A stretch of DNA of 64,000 nucleotides from Lentinula raphanica. Its lineage: Eukaryota; Basidiomycota; Agaricomycetes; Agaricales; Omphalotaceae. The notes beneath the pieces are model-generated. The model saw only the letters and a list, made by a program, of their open reading frames with translations, did not search any database and was not told the origin of the DNA. The translations under genes were made by a program, and so were the position numbers. Each line of letters opens with the position of its first letter. The first letter of the stretch is position 1. This document shows positions 37,223 through 49,297 of the stretch, in pieces. The stretch covers positions 1 through 64,000 of the forward strand of contig JANVFP010000059.1 of assembly GCA_027919835.1 (NCBI GenBank), in the 5' to 3' direction.

Positions 37223-39936
37223 CTATAGGGCGTCTTCGACAGCTGGGGCCTCGTCCATCTTCAACCATAACCCCTCCTGCGAAGTCTTCAGATCAAGAGA
37301 ACATTTCTGGATTGGGTGATGTACTTACCGCAACATACATCGTCAAGTGAGTCTTGAGTTTGATTTTTTCAGTCGCCTTGATCCCTCCCTGCGATTTCCA
37401 GCTCAAAGGAGGTCGAGCGCTCGGTGGACTACTTTCTTCCGAAAGCTCGATGTTTGAGAAATTTTGCAAAAGGCGAACGAGGAAGAACGAGCTTTCGTTG
37501 TAGGCAAACTGATCAACGATTGCAAGTTGTAACTGAGTAAAATTATCATGCGATCAAGATAGGACGATGCGTACTTGTTGGCCGAGACAGATCCTCGGAC
37601 CTGCATTGAAAGGTAGAAATATGAATGGGTTTGGGGTTAGATACTTGTGAACCCTTTCATCCAAGAAACGGTCAGGATCAAATGTTAGAGCTAGGGAGGT
37701 GAGTCATGACAAGTCTCTCAGCGAGTTGAAATGAACGTACCATCTGGACCCCATAAATCCGTTCGCCGATGCATGACAAACACGCTATAGATGCACCTGG
37801 AGACATTGAACCGGTGAGAATGAAGGGTATTTTGCACTAGTTTGAGCTCGTCCTGACCTAGTCCACGCAGGTACAAAGAATGGCTTTCCGCCCGGCGTGA
37901 TAGGAGGTAGAGTAGTATGTTTGTTCGACTGCCTGGACGGATGATGAGACAAAGCAGTCATGAGTAAGATGACATCTCTCACCGCATATCAAATGGCCTT
38001 TTCGAAGGAGAAATCAGAGAATTGACGCGTCAACAAGAGCTAGTGCTTACACGGGAGGATACAGCCGCAATGTTTCTAGCACAAACGTTAGCGTCAATCA
38101 GATAAGAGGTGCAATTCCCGTACCATTTAGAACCGCACGAAGATACTTCATATCGCGGAAATCATCGTAAGTAGGTTGCCTGGATGCTCCAACAACGGTC
38201 AATATTTCGCTCCGGAGCTTGTGAAGGATTGCGGGATGTTGCGACAGCATGTAGACAGTGAACGTCAAGAGACTAGCGGTCTATGTAGCAGGATGAACGA
38301 TAGACTTGTGTGTCATATAAACTGTGAAATGTACCGTGTCCCGACCGGCTACTGCGAGGTTCATGATTTCATCGCGCAAGATGATGGGGTCTGGGACAGG
38401 AAAGTGTTCAAGATGATACAAATGAGTTGAACAATTTCAGCACATACCTTTGGTGTGTTTGATCAAATGGTCCAAGACAGTTTCGTCCTCTTCTTCTATT
38501 GCCACTTTTTCTTCCGCTAACTTGGATCTCTGAATGCCCTGCTGTATGATGGGATCCAAGAACCCATGGACAATCTTCATCTTCTCCTTCGGGATGTCTT
38601 TCCACATCTCCCTCAATGGCCACATGTCACCAAAACGCACACGAACGGACGTCGCAGTCTGAGCGTCGTTGAACGAACGAGAGAAGCGGGCAGAAAACGT
38701 TTGTCCAAAGGCAGACGTGGGATCATCGGAGGCTGAATGGGAAGAGTGGAAGAATGGATACGGCAGTGGATCGGAGAGCGTTCCAATGTCGTGTCCGAAG
38801 AGGAACTCGGACGCTGAATCAAGCGTGAACCGAGAGACGACATCCTAGATGCGATGAAATCATTGAATATTCCTGGAAGACTGGTATGGATGCTATTCAC
38901 CTGAAAATCAGCAGCGTATCCTTCCGTGAACCGAGCCGTCATTTTACGAATTGCTTCGTTAGCGTGTCTGTCGAAGATGTCGAAGTGGGTTATTCTATCT
39001 CGACTGAAGAACGGGCGTGTGATGCTGCGATGGAATCTACGGGCATAGTAAGTCTGAGGCTTTCATGAAAGAAACACAATTGTTCTCACTTCCATAGATC
39101 TCCTAGATCGAGACAGTCAGCGCGAAGACACGAAAAAAGTAAGATAATGCACGTACCATCATTTGCGAATACACCCGTTCCCAATAGAGGTTGCATCACT
39201 GCGAGAGTAGTTTCACCTGGAAATTGTATCACAGAATGAGTGCATGAGCCGATTTTCAATGGATTTGTTCCCAAACCTTTCTCAAAGTCATCGAACTGAG
39301 TTGCCAGCATAGCCTGTATTCAGAGTAATGTTCAGTTGGTGAATGCAAGTCGCGCAGATTGATATCGACCTTGATATGACTGGGTTCTAATGTAACAACC
39401 TTCAAGAAAAGGATCCGCCGGCAAGCATCAGCACTCAGAGCATCACACTGATCTTTCGAATGCGACGCTTACCCTATCTTGGAAGAATATCCTCATATTG
39501 AACGTAGGCCCAGTCGTGCGTAGTCGATTCATCAGCTCGCCACCTGAATTAGGCTTTAGTCTCCCAGTGAGGATGAAGTTCTCGTAGCATACACACCGAT
39601 ATAACCATCTTGCGATTCCTTAATGATACCATAGAGGAATAACAATCCCCCAGGTGTCGGATCCTCCATGAAGGGTGGTTCGGGCAGCAAGACTGCATTC
39701 ATACGAGCTGCAAGGACACGCTTGACAACTGCTTCATACGCGACTTGAACAGACAACGCCAGCGGATACGAGAGCATATATAAGAGGATTATACGCCATC
39801 CAGAGTCAGACTGCGCATTGGCAGCAACGAGAGAGCGGTAAACCGTTAGACCTGCGAAAACCGTCACAGGAGGGAGAAGAAGATGAGGAAGTCGTTTAAC
39901 AAGAAATGCGATTCCTGGAGGAACGTCTGAAAACAT
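37223..39936 (-). CDS. Cytochrome P450, CYP63-like (cluster member 3)
   Basis: Third and most divergent paralogue. The N-terminal exon ([20 protein letters not shown]) gives an anchor and the Pro hinge. Later blocks are the [23 protein letters not shown] C-helix region, [48 protein letters not shown]-helix [19 protein letters not shown]-helix ETLRLYPPV and haem loop [12 protein letters not shown] at about 37612-37577. The last intron joins HLTMYVA to a short acidic tail ending at 37223. Gene order and shared exon plan point to tandem duplication. It is divergent from the TF-B regulator, sharing a 975-base spacer with it. Confidence 0.87.
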
Positions 39937-40911
39937 GGTCGTTGGTCCTCGAAAGTTGAAGAAGAAAATGCTTGGAAAGGCACCTTTGAGAACTCTGGGT
40001 CCGTAGGAATAACCGCATCCGATGGTGAGTCTAATGAAGCTTACGATGCATCTGCCATCGATGATGTATCATGTGTTTGCGGAATGCCTGCTCAAGTGTT
40101 CGTTCTAGTCTTTCAGCTGAAGTTCTGCGCGACTCTGCGTACAATCTCAGGCAAAATTATAGCACCTGAAGCACAGATGCTGAGTTCGACCTTCGCGATG
40201 AAAGCCTGGGGAACACTGGCAGAACACGAACCTTAGCTTCAACTCCGAGGCATTTTTTCACTCTAAACCCTATTGACAGTGATATTCGCCTCTGTGAAGT
40301 TGAAACAGTTCCTTTTTTTGCTTGAGGAAGATTCACAGAACCAGGAACAGAGAATTCGGGAACAGAGTGGGACGAGATTCTTGACGCGGACGCGTGGCAC
40401 GTGGTACGCGATGCCAAACAATTGCCTATAGGGGCCTGGCTGAAGGTCTTTGACTCTTTCTTCTACTACTAGTTTCCACGTCCTTCTAGCCATCGTCGTA
40501 GTTCACTCTATGGATGAACCAAAACTGTTTGTTGTCGTGGTGAAGTCGGCGCGATGTCACGAACCTAGGATTCGAAGGTGCATATCTCTGTGCAACTGCA
40601 GCACAAACCCGGCTCCCCTCGAATTGGTAGAAGGCTTGCCGCGAAGTTCTTGGTTCTCGAAGAAGCTCGGGATACGAAAGGTGTTCGTGGTAAACAAAAA
40701 CGTTCGGAACCAGTGCATTAGCGCTGGTGACTGTCTCGTTGATGCCTCGGCTAACGATCTCAATTCTTTCAGAACCACTAAGGTCATCATGTAGCTGACG
40801 GGGAGGAACGGCGTCGATTAGCGATATGCTTTTCGTTGTAGTCGACATATTAAGAATGCATGACAGAGATCGTTCTCAGACGCCCTTGCCTCTGCTATCT
40901 TGTCTTGAGAT
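39937..40911. promoter_or_regulatory. Divergent spacer between P450 gene 3 and TF-B
   Basis: A 975-base region with start codons pointing away on both sides, so both promoters lie here. Open frames inside are short and unsupported. I did not find a convincing CGG-triplet pair for zinc-cluster binding by eye. Confidence 0.5.
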
Positions 40912-43225
40912 ATGCCTTCCCAACAAAGATCGTCCACAACGCCATCTCCTTCAAGAAACGAACGTGGCCCCTATAGTACTGGTGCTAGAGCAAAAGCTTG
41001 TGGAAATTGCAGGTACGTCATCTATTTCATGAATACCTACTTCCATTTACAAGAGATACTTCAGACGACGCAAAGTGGTAGGTTTCCTCTAGATGCAGTA
41101 TGCATTTCGGAGATCACTCACGAAACCTCACAGAAATGTGATGGAGCGAAGCCTGTTTGTTCTCAGTGTCTTCGTCTTTCTCCCCATGAGATATCAGAAC
41201 ATGGAAACTGTGAATACTCTGATACCAAGATTAAGAGGACGGGTGAGCAAGTCCTCAAAGATACCATCAAGGCCTTGGAGGCCCGCATACGAGAACTGGA
41301 AGTAACCTCCGACGCGTCTGTTGTAAGATTGCACACCCCGTATCAGATACAGCAATCGAACACAGAGGTATGTATGAGCCTCGTGCATTCTGAACGTCCA
41401 ACCTAAATCAATCGTACCATACATAGGTCCCGCTCGAAGATGTGAATCTACCAAACTCTCAATTGTGAGTACCATCTACCGCTCACAAGTGACCGTCGCC
41501 CAGGCGGGTCCTAACAATGTCTTCCACACAGACTCGAAGCATTCTTCCGTCATGCGACCGACCTCGGATTTTTCCTTCACGTCTCACGTTTCCGCAACGC
41601 TGTCATGCTCCCTATCGATTCGCCTGGTCGACCATGCCAGGGCCTCATCAGCGTTGTTCTTCTGCTTGGACACAGCCTTTCGAACGGGAACCCTCCTGAA
41701 CCGGAGTCGTACAGCTTCCACAACAATACTTCGGACGACGGGCTGCTGATGAGTGCTAGCCTCACCTCTCAAGAAGAGGTTCGTCTTGCTCAAGCTCAGA
41801 TTGACGTAGCCGGAATCCTCTCTTCCTCTCATCCTGATCGGATAGTCCATGCCATACAAGCCGAGGTCCTCCTGGCCACATATCTACTCCGTCAAGGTCG
41901 TATCCTGGAGGGCAAATACCATCTAAGCGCAGCCACGTCTCTTGCATTCAGTGCCAAGCTTCACAAGATACGAAGTCTTAATAGAGTTCGCGACACGTTG
42001 ACCTCCGCGGCTCTCCCTTGGGTAGTCGATCCGACATCATCTTCCTCGAATCAATCTATTTATCTCAATGTTGACTCAGAGACATTGCTTCCTCCTCCTG
42101 CCGATTCAATATTAGAAGGCGAACGAATCAACGCCTTTTGGACCGTCCTAGCAATGGGCAGTTGTTGGGCAGTTGCGGCTGATTCGAGTCCAAACTTCAC
42201 GCTCGAACGCTATATTGAAGAAATTGATACGCCTTGGCCGATGAATATCGATGAATACATGCATGTGGGTCCTACACTAACTCTCTTTGTTTGGCTGGAT
42301 ACCTCTGATTCTTTCTCCTGTACCAGCACTTGAACCCGGAGTATGGAGACAGTGTAATTATCGTGAGATTTCTACAAGGCCAACTACGAACAGCCCCTAC
42401 ACCATCAGAGACAGGTCCATCAGCGCTGACGCTCTATGCACAAGCCTCGATTCTTCTATCGCGCGCGGCAGCTGTCGCTTTGACATACCATCCCAGTACG
42501 TATCCAAATTCGTAGTATATTCTACGCCTTCTGATACCCCTTGAAAACAGCCATGTCATCGGCAGTACTACCCACATTCCTCAAAACTTTCAACGAACTC
42601 GACGAGAGCATTGACCGTTTCAAATCGAACCTCCGATCACTACTGACACCCAACGCTGACGGTCATCTCATGGAATCAATGGTTTTCACCGCACATATGA
42701 TCTCTCATCTTGCAACGATCGTTCTTCATAGTAAGATAGCAACAGTAGCACCGTCGTCAGATTCATTTCCCATCCAGACGAACGTCAGTGCACAGAAACG
42801 GTTGGAGGCGGCGATGGCCATAGCGAATATTGCGAGGCAGCAGTGGTCATTCACACATGCCGCTACCGATCCGACTATTCCTCATACCGGAGGGCCCGGG
42901 GAGTCGGGACCTGTTTCATCTGCTGGTCCAAATCCCAACCCATTCCTTGGATCGCTATGGCTTGCCGTTGGTCAAGTTTTGATTGAGGAAATTAGCTTAG
43001 AGCGGATGCGAAGTGATAGAGGTACCGGCGAAAGGGAAGCAGGTCTTTTGGATGACCTCCGTTGTATATTCGAGAGCGCGCAGTTGTCGAGGGTTTACCA
43101 TTCTCCTCTAGCTAGTAAGTGTCCCCGTTCGACACCGATGATATATAACGGAGATCTAATTATGAATGACTTTTGCAGATTACTTATTCCACAGACTACA
43201 GAAGTTTTACCAGAGTAGACTGTAG
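40912..43225 (+). CDS. Zn2Cys6 fungal-specific transcription factor (TF-B)
   Basis: Eight exons keep frame: 40912-41012, 41065-41077, 41134-41367, 41427-41464, 41532-42264, 42327-42495, 42551-43114, 43179-43225, giving 632 residues. The zinc cluster is CGNC, RRRKV (13-base microexon), KCDGAKPVCSQC and a last Cys (NCEY). A coiled coil follows (IKALEARIRELE). The middle homology region has LGFFLHVSRFRN, AEVLLATYLLRQGRILEGKYH and GERINAFWTVLAMGSCWAVA. It is close to TF-A at 1659-3846 in sequence, exon breaks and the short terminal exon (NYLFHRLQKFYQSRL). Its place next to three P450 genes makes it a candidate pathway regulator; this is inference from position. Confidence 0.9.
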
Positions 43226-43635
43226 CACAGGTCGAAACGTCACAGACGATCCATACGCATATCATCGTTGAACCATATCAGACGAATTTCACGCCTCTTC
43301 GATGCTTTAAGTTCTTGCCATTGTAGCTTGTAGCGTGTCCGATAGGATTTCGAGCATTCTCTCTGTTACCGGGCTCTCCTTGTCGTCTTCTACCGTCTCA
43401 AGAGTAGCAGGGACTTTAGGAAGGAATAACGGAATGAGCACCGGACAGCGGTTGTAGTACTGGTTGACACTTGAAGATTTGACGACTTATTGCTCACCGT
43501 TGCATTATCGGGAGTTCTGTGAGAAAGGGAGATCTAGAGAGGCTATAGAATGACCTGCTATGCCACGAATCTGCTCTTTTACGACGAATGGCCTCGAATG
43601 ACGAACTCCAAGACTAAAGTAATAGCGCTCAGCGC
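43226..43635. other. Intergenic region between TF-B and U2 copy 1
   Basis: About 410 bases with no supported gene. It ends where sequence identity with the second U2 locus begins. Confidence 0.5.
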
Positions 43636-43719
43636 GGGCGTTTGACGTGACCGCTCGGCTCCCACACCTGGTCCGTGCGCATCCCTCAAACCTATAAAAG
43701 CCTCCCCTCTTCCTCCTCG
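43636..43719 (+). promoter_or_regulatory. U2 snRNA promoter, copy 1
   Basis: Contains TATAAAAG at 43693-43700, about 27 bases before the inferred RNA start, and a block tttgacgtgaccgctcggct near 43637. Both are repeated upstream of the second U2 copy, which argues that they are functional promoter elements rather than chance matches. Confidence 0.7.
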
Positions 43720-43914
43720 ATTCCTCACCACTCTGGCCTTTTGGCTTAGATCAAGTGTAGTATCTGTTCTTAATAGTTTAACCACTATTACGAGGGCACC
43801 GCCCTCCGTATTTGGTTATCTAATTTTTGCCGCCCTTGCTTTCCTGTGCTCTGCTTGCAACACGGGAGACGGGATGACCTTGCTATTGCAGTACTGGCTT
43901 GCGTCGTCGGGGGA
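43720..43914 (+). ncRNA. U2 spliceosomal snRNA, copy 1
   Basis: The 5' part reads GGCCTTTTGGCTTAGATC then AAGTGTAGTATCTGTTCTT, the near-universal U2 start. It includes the branch-point recognition GUAGUA at 43757-43762. An Sm-like site AATTTTTG lies at 43822-43829, followed by 3' stem-loops (the TGACCTTGCTATTGCAGTAC region) and a GC-rich end at GTCGTCGGGGGA. The length, about 195 bases, fits fungal U2. It pairs with intron branch points in the spliceosome, consistent with the intron-rich genes here. A second, nearly identical copy lies on the opposite strand at 49664-49859. The exact 5' and 3' ends are estimates. Confidence 0.95.
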
Positions 43915-45557
43915 TTTTTTACTTCCTCCCCCTTTCCTTTTTCTCTTTTTTGCTTACGCCTTGGCAAGGCCGTCAGTTGACGGTTAGCAGGTTGAAGCAA
44001 AATTGTGATATGGAATTGGGAGTTTTTAGTGAAGTGCTATGTATATAGATAATTTTTGGACTGTTACGAGATATTCGTCTCTGTATTAACGTGTTGTATA
44101 GGAAGGATTCAGACGGACTTTGGAGAAAAGGTGGAGGTTCTTATTATGCAGAGAAGTGGACCGTAGGCCATTAATCATTCCTTAGCCTATGTTATACTGT
44201 ACTCAGTACTAAGTAATGCTGCACTGATATGAGAAATTTTTGCAGTATAGTCCTGTGAGGTCTTGTGCTGAATAACAATGGTCATCATGGCTCTCGCAGA
44301 AATGGATCAATGATCATGCACATGAACCATGGGGGAAGCAGACAACCGAGCGTCTGGAGAGCATGTGGGGGCGGGGAGACAACATCAAGAGAATGAGAAC
44401 GAGGGGAAGATAGGAATCAGAGCCCTGTTGGAATCAGTATAGTGAACAGCAATGAGGAGTACTGACTGTGATCATTGATGCGCGTGGAGTTCTTGATTTT
44501 CCAATATTCCAACCTGCGGTGAAACACAAGGTTCGCGTCGCGCGAATTGCGACCAGTACAGGACCAGTATTCAGTTGCGGCTAATTCTATACTTAGACGG
44601 TTAGACGATAGGTTCTGAAGGATGCTGACTGATTCTGAACAGTTCTGAACGTGCAAAAGTAGCAAGAAAGCACGATGATGATGATGCAAAAACCCCTCGC
44701 TCGAAGCCCCCGTTGACCTCAGTAATGAACAGCAAATGAACAGAGACAGACCAGAAGGCGCGTGGAGTCCTCGTACATCTTGCGACGAAACCGGGATGGC
44801 ACCTGTCTGGCTTCTCTGGCCTCCTGCAAAGCTGCAATGTGCATGATGATGTAGTAATGTAAGAAACTCCAGGCAAATTGAAACCACAATTTCTCTAGCC
44901 TGTCGAGGATGTGTGCAAACACGATGCTATGCTGAACGGTAAATTCTGTTACAGTCCCTTCGGCTGTGTATTGAATCGACTTCCGGCGGACGTGAGAACG
45001 AGGAGGCAGAGATGGAGAACGATGGAGAGAATTCACCGTTTCAGAGTTTGTGATACCCCCTGGGTAGTTAGGGGAGAGGGAAGGAGTATGCTTAGACTTC
45101 GCAACTTGGAACGTTCGAAGGGAGTTTGGAGGCTAGGAGGCTCTAGAGTGCATTGTTAGAATACTCCCTGGCTCAATTGAGCTTGGTGGAGCGATGAAAG
45201 GAAGTTCAGTTTACCAAAAGAGGATATCTCCTGCCAAATGAGGATATCAACGCCAAAACAACACCAAATCAGCATCGCTTCTTTATCAACCTCCACCGGT
45301 CTTTTTTTTCTTTCCTTACCTTCCCTTCTTACCTTCCCTCCCTTTCACAACAAAGGCTTTCACAAGAGGCGCGTTTGTTTGTCGAATTACGCGTCGTCGT
45401 CGTTGTCACCCTCTCTTTTTGAGTGCTCTCTTTATACGGATAACGAACGGAAATCTTTTCCAACCCCACTCTCTAATTCACTTGTCCATCCGACAATCGA
45501 CAACCGACATTCCAACGCCCACATATCTATAAGCTTCGACTCGATTTCTCGAAAGCA
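43915..45557. other. Long intergenic region between U2 copy 1 and the AA9 gene
   Basis: About 1.6 kb. The first 95 bases (to about 44010) still match the flank of U2 copy 2. The rest has no supported gene; several open frames are shadows without family signal. The last 250 bases are strongly pyrimidine-rich (C/T) as in fungal leaders, probably the promoter and 5'UTR of the LPMO gene. Confidence 0.55.
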
Positions 45558-46861
45558 ATGCACGCCTCTACCTCACTTTTTGCTTCTCTCGCGACTGCAG
45601 CGTTGTTCACGCTCGGTGCTGCTCATGGGATTGTTTACAGTAAGTATGCAATGAGTTATCTCTTGCGCATGATGCTCAACACTCTCCGTATTCATCAGAG
45701 ATTGAAGTCGCCGGCCAAACCTTCAATTCGCCTCTTATTGGAGCCAGCGGCGACAATGGACCTTTCTACATCCCCACCGACAACAGTCCCATCACCGACG
45801 TAACGTCCTCCAACATGTTCTGTGGTTCTGTTGCCACCAAAGCCACCAGCACCCCCTCCATCGATCTCTCCCAGGGCAACACGATCTCGTTCTACTGGGA
45901 CTCTGGTTACACCGCAGGCTCCACCTGGCCACACAACACCGGTCCTATCTTCCTCTACATGGCCAAATGCTCTGGAGAATGTACCGATCAGACTGCCGAT
46001 TCCACCGAGTTCATGAAGATCGAGCAGCAAGGCTTTGTCAACGGCGCATGGGCTCAGGCTGCGCTGAACTCTGGCGAACCGGTGTCCTTCACGATCCCGT
46101 CGGATATTGAGTCTGGAAACTGGCTCATTCGACACGAGGTCATCAATCTTGCTTCTACAGATGAGAACTTCCCTGCTTGCTCGCAGTTTGCCATCACTGG
46201 GGGGAGCAACTCGTACTCGAGCGCTCAGACGGCCAAGTTCCCTGGAGCGTACTCTGCTAGCGATGCAGGGCTTGCTGATGCAGGAAGTGCGATCTATTCC
46301 GTGAAGAGCAATGCGGAGTACACCTTCCCTGGTCCCGATCCTATTCTTTCTTCCGACGGGTCGTCCGATTCCTCATCGTCTTCCTCTGGATCGTCCTCCT
46401 CCGGATCATCCTCCTCTGGATCATCTGCTTCATCATCCGAGGTTGCCACCGCATCTGCCACCGTCGCCACAGGTGCTACCAGTTCATCATCCCTCTCAGT
46501 TGCCATCCCGTCCTCAGTTCGTCTAGCTTCAACCTCAGTTCCTCTGACGGTCGCCACCTCGACGTCCTCTTCAGTGTCAGCATCCACCACCACTCCTGCT
46601 ACTTCTTCCAGCTCGAGCTCTGACACGGACACCTGCACGACCCAGTGGACCACCTGTAATGCGGCATACATGAGCGCGAGTGCCTCTGGCAACTCCTCCT
46701 CCGATGCTTCCTACAACTGCCAGACAGAATATGTCAGCTGTGTCGCTCAGGCTCAATCTTCTGCCTCTGCTTCTGCAAGTGAGCCTGCGGTCAGCGCTCG
46801 TGCCTTTGTAAGACACCTCCGCCGTCATCATGCGGGTGTTTCGAGGCTCGGATTCCATTGA
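45558..46861 (+). CDS. AA9-like lytic polysaccharide monooxygenase with Ser-rich tail
   Basis: Copper enzyme that oxidatively cleaves cellulose or related glycans outside the cell. Exons 45558-45639 and 45699-46861 give 414 residues. A signal peptide ends AAHG, leaving His23 as the new N-terminal copper ligand. The second ligand is His106 in WPHNTGPIFLYMAKC. GNWLIRHEVINLA and CSQFAITGG are AA9 core motifs. The axial position, normally Tyr in QxY..C, reads ENFPAC, so Phe replaces Tyr and Glu or Asn replaces Gln. After about residue 265 a long Ser-rich linker leads to a small Cys-containing C-terminal region (CTTQWTTCNAAYM, YNCQTEYVSCVAQ), not a CBM1. Substrate unknown; a related LPMO-like family is possible. 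Confidence 0.83.
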
Positions 46862-47666
46862 ACGAAATGTGAACGCGAGAGGTAGCTTAAACCCTCAAGC
46901 CTTTTTGTACGAATTTAACTCACGATCCCCCCTTCTACATACACTCCCGTCTTCTCCGCTCATCGTCTATCCTCCTCTCCCACTCCTTGATTCTCGTTAT
47001 TATTATTTCTATCTTTCTCGTTTCTCTTTCCTCTTTGTCGTTTTCACCTATCCGGGATCTAGTTATCTCCGCTCTCGGTGCTTGATTGCACTCGCTCTCG
47101 ATTCATACTCGTGCTAGGCGCGATGTATACATGTGTGGGGTTCTAGCTAGCTAGGCCTCACTACTCTTTCACAGTTTACTTTTTACTGTTTTTTTACCTC
47201 CGCTATTTATGGTTGCGTTGCACGTTGCTTTCCAATATCGCATACTGTGTATGTTAAATGTTTTCCCTCAATCAAGATTCTCAATGAGAATATGAATGAA
47301 TCACTAGATGATTCCAGTTGGATATGAAGTGAATTTTGCATTGAGCAATGTTGATGTTGAACGTTAACGTTGACATTGAGGCCTGAGGCTCGAGGTGACA
47401 ACTTGATGTTGAGGATTGGCAAACATACCAATGTCCCTCATTTCGCTTGCAACTCTTCGTTTGAGCCCTACGGAAAAGAGATGTCTCAGTAGTAGCTCTT
47501 ACAGACACGTCCGAGTACTTTTGACTATGTAGAAGAGCGTGCACCCGAAAAAGTGCGGACTTGTGTTTTGGCGACGGGCGTGTGAAAATGGCAAGCATAA
47601 CGGCATCCCCCTCCAGTCGAAGTTTCGTAAGTTCCTGTAAGTTCCCAATCGTTATCGAAACTCGTC
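46862..47666. other. Intergenic region between LPMO and the SIM-containing gene
   Basis: About 800 bases. The first half is a C/T-rich 3' region of the LPMO gene. No other gene supported. Confidence 0.5.
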
Positions 47667-49297
47667 ATGACCTCTCTTTCTCAACTCTCATCATTCAGAA
47701 CTGTCTCTCCAAAGAATATCTCACAAATCTCTCAAATGACAAATCCAACCAGACGACCTTCGACTCCTCTCTCTCTGCCGGAAGTCCAAGCTCTTTCCGA
47801 GCCAGAAAAGTCGGAGTTTTCAGATGATGAACATGAAGAGCTGGAAGAAGAAGAAGAGGTAGATGAACTCATAGAGCATCAAGAGCTTGTCGACGACGAC
47901 GACGTCCAAGTCCCCTCCTCGTCCTCTCCTGCTCAAACTCCAATCACCCCAACACCGCACTGCAATACGAGTGCTTCCCACTACTCTGCAGTCGGAATCG
48001 GAATCGATAACGATCAAGGAGTCTGGATACGCTCGCCTTCAACTCCTAGCAGACCTCGGTGCAAGCATATGCTGTCTCGGGGTCCGGATTTGGATTCCAA
48101 GACCGCAACGGTTATTCCAGGTTATACAGACTCTGGTTCCTCTATTGCGAGATCTTCGCTAGCTCCCTTTCGTATTATAGGAAACCGTCAACCGCTCTTT
48201 GAAACCGTGTCAGACGAGGACTCCCCATCTTTATTCGCCATCTCGAATGCAAATAATAGGCTCAAGAGCTCGTCGAACGGCAAATTTGCAAAAGCAACTT
48301 CAACGGCTTCATCCTCGACTCCCAACGAATTCCCGACACATAGGGTACTTCCCAAGACTCCACCTAGTCGTATTCAGACAGATACTGGTACTCAACAGGT
48401 TCAAGTCATCGACCTCACCCTGTCGGATGACTGTGACGACTTGGTAGATTCTTCCGTCCAACGCAAAACTCGTTCTGAAAGGGATCTTACACTCAGAACT
48501 CTCCCCTCTGTTCATAGTCGAAGCGTCGGTGCTGGTGATCGTGCTGAGAATGCTATCGATCTAGATTCCTACCTTGAGCAATTGGAACATGAGAATACTA
48601 GTGCTACTAGTTCATTTACAGACGTCTGTAGTTCTCAGAAACCTTCGGATGTGTATGAACAGTCGCGCTGTGAATCTGTCGTGGCTCTCACCTCCGAGGA
48701 ATATCAGGCTAGCCAACTCGGAGCGCATGAGCGGTTGTACGAGAGAACGACTCCTAACGCGTTGAGTCCCAGTCCTCATAAGACAGAAAGCTCGCTGGCA
48801 CCGATTGCCTCTGACCACGAGAGTTCCGAACGTGATGAGATTCACGAAGATGTCTGGCCTCAACGGTTCCATCTCAGGCTGCTCTATCGACAAGACAAAC
48901 GTTCAGATCCATTAACATCGAGGTTCGTTTGTGCATGCTGCGAGTAAGTCTTGCTTTTGTTAGCATCCTGACTCCAAGTTCTGACTCGCGTCCAAGCTCA
49001 GACAATCGAAAGCTATTTCCGACTCCTCAGAAGTTCAGATCCTCACCAGCACCCAGTGTCACCTCATTTGTGCAAGTTGAAGGAAGGGATTTTGAAAGCA
49101 AGATGATACAGCATGTGTGGGACAAGCATCGACAGTGTAATATGTACAAGAATATTGTGCACATGTCAAAGGAGGATGTAGGGAGAAGCGTAAATGAGAT
49201 TAGAAGGCAGAAACAGGTAGAGTTATTCCCCCTTCGCAAGAAACTCGGTGACAATAACTCTCTTGTGCGTAGCAAACACAGAAAGCCAGGAAAATGA
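47667..49297 (+). CDS. Disordered acidic protein with SUMO-interacting motif and Cys/His end
   Basis: Exons 47667-48943 and 48997-49297 keep frame and give 525 residues; a second ATG at 47733 is also possible. I do not recognise the family. The N-terminal part is acidic (DDEHEELEEEEEVDELIEH). A canonical SUMO-interacting core, VIDLTLSDD, sits at about 48406-48432, flanked by acidic residues. Another acidic ID-L segment (NAIDLDSYLEQLE) follows. The C-terminal part has CACC about 50 residues before HVWDKH, which could form one CCHH-type zinc site across the splice junction. The end is basic (SLVRSKHRKPGK). A nuclear, SUMO-linked role is an inference from the motif only. Confidence 0.72.

Noticed and set aside
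44417..45036. Overlapping minus-strand frames of up to 156 codons between U2 copy 1 and the LPMO
   Set aside because: Three frames overlap in different phases with no family signal; low-complexity His/Ser/Cys runs come from repeated DNA triplets.
46294..46692. 132-codon antisense frame over the LPMO linker
   Set aside because: Acidic Glu/Asp runs are the mirror of the Ser-rich linker codons; the sense frame has all LPMO motifs.
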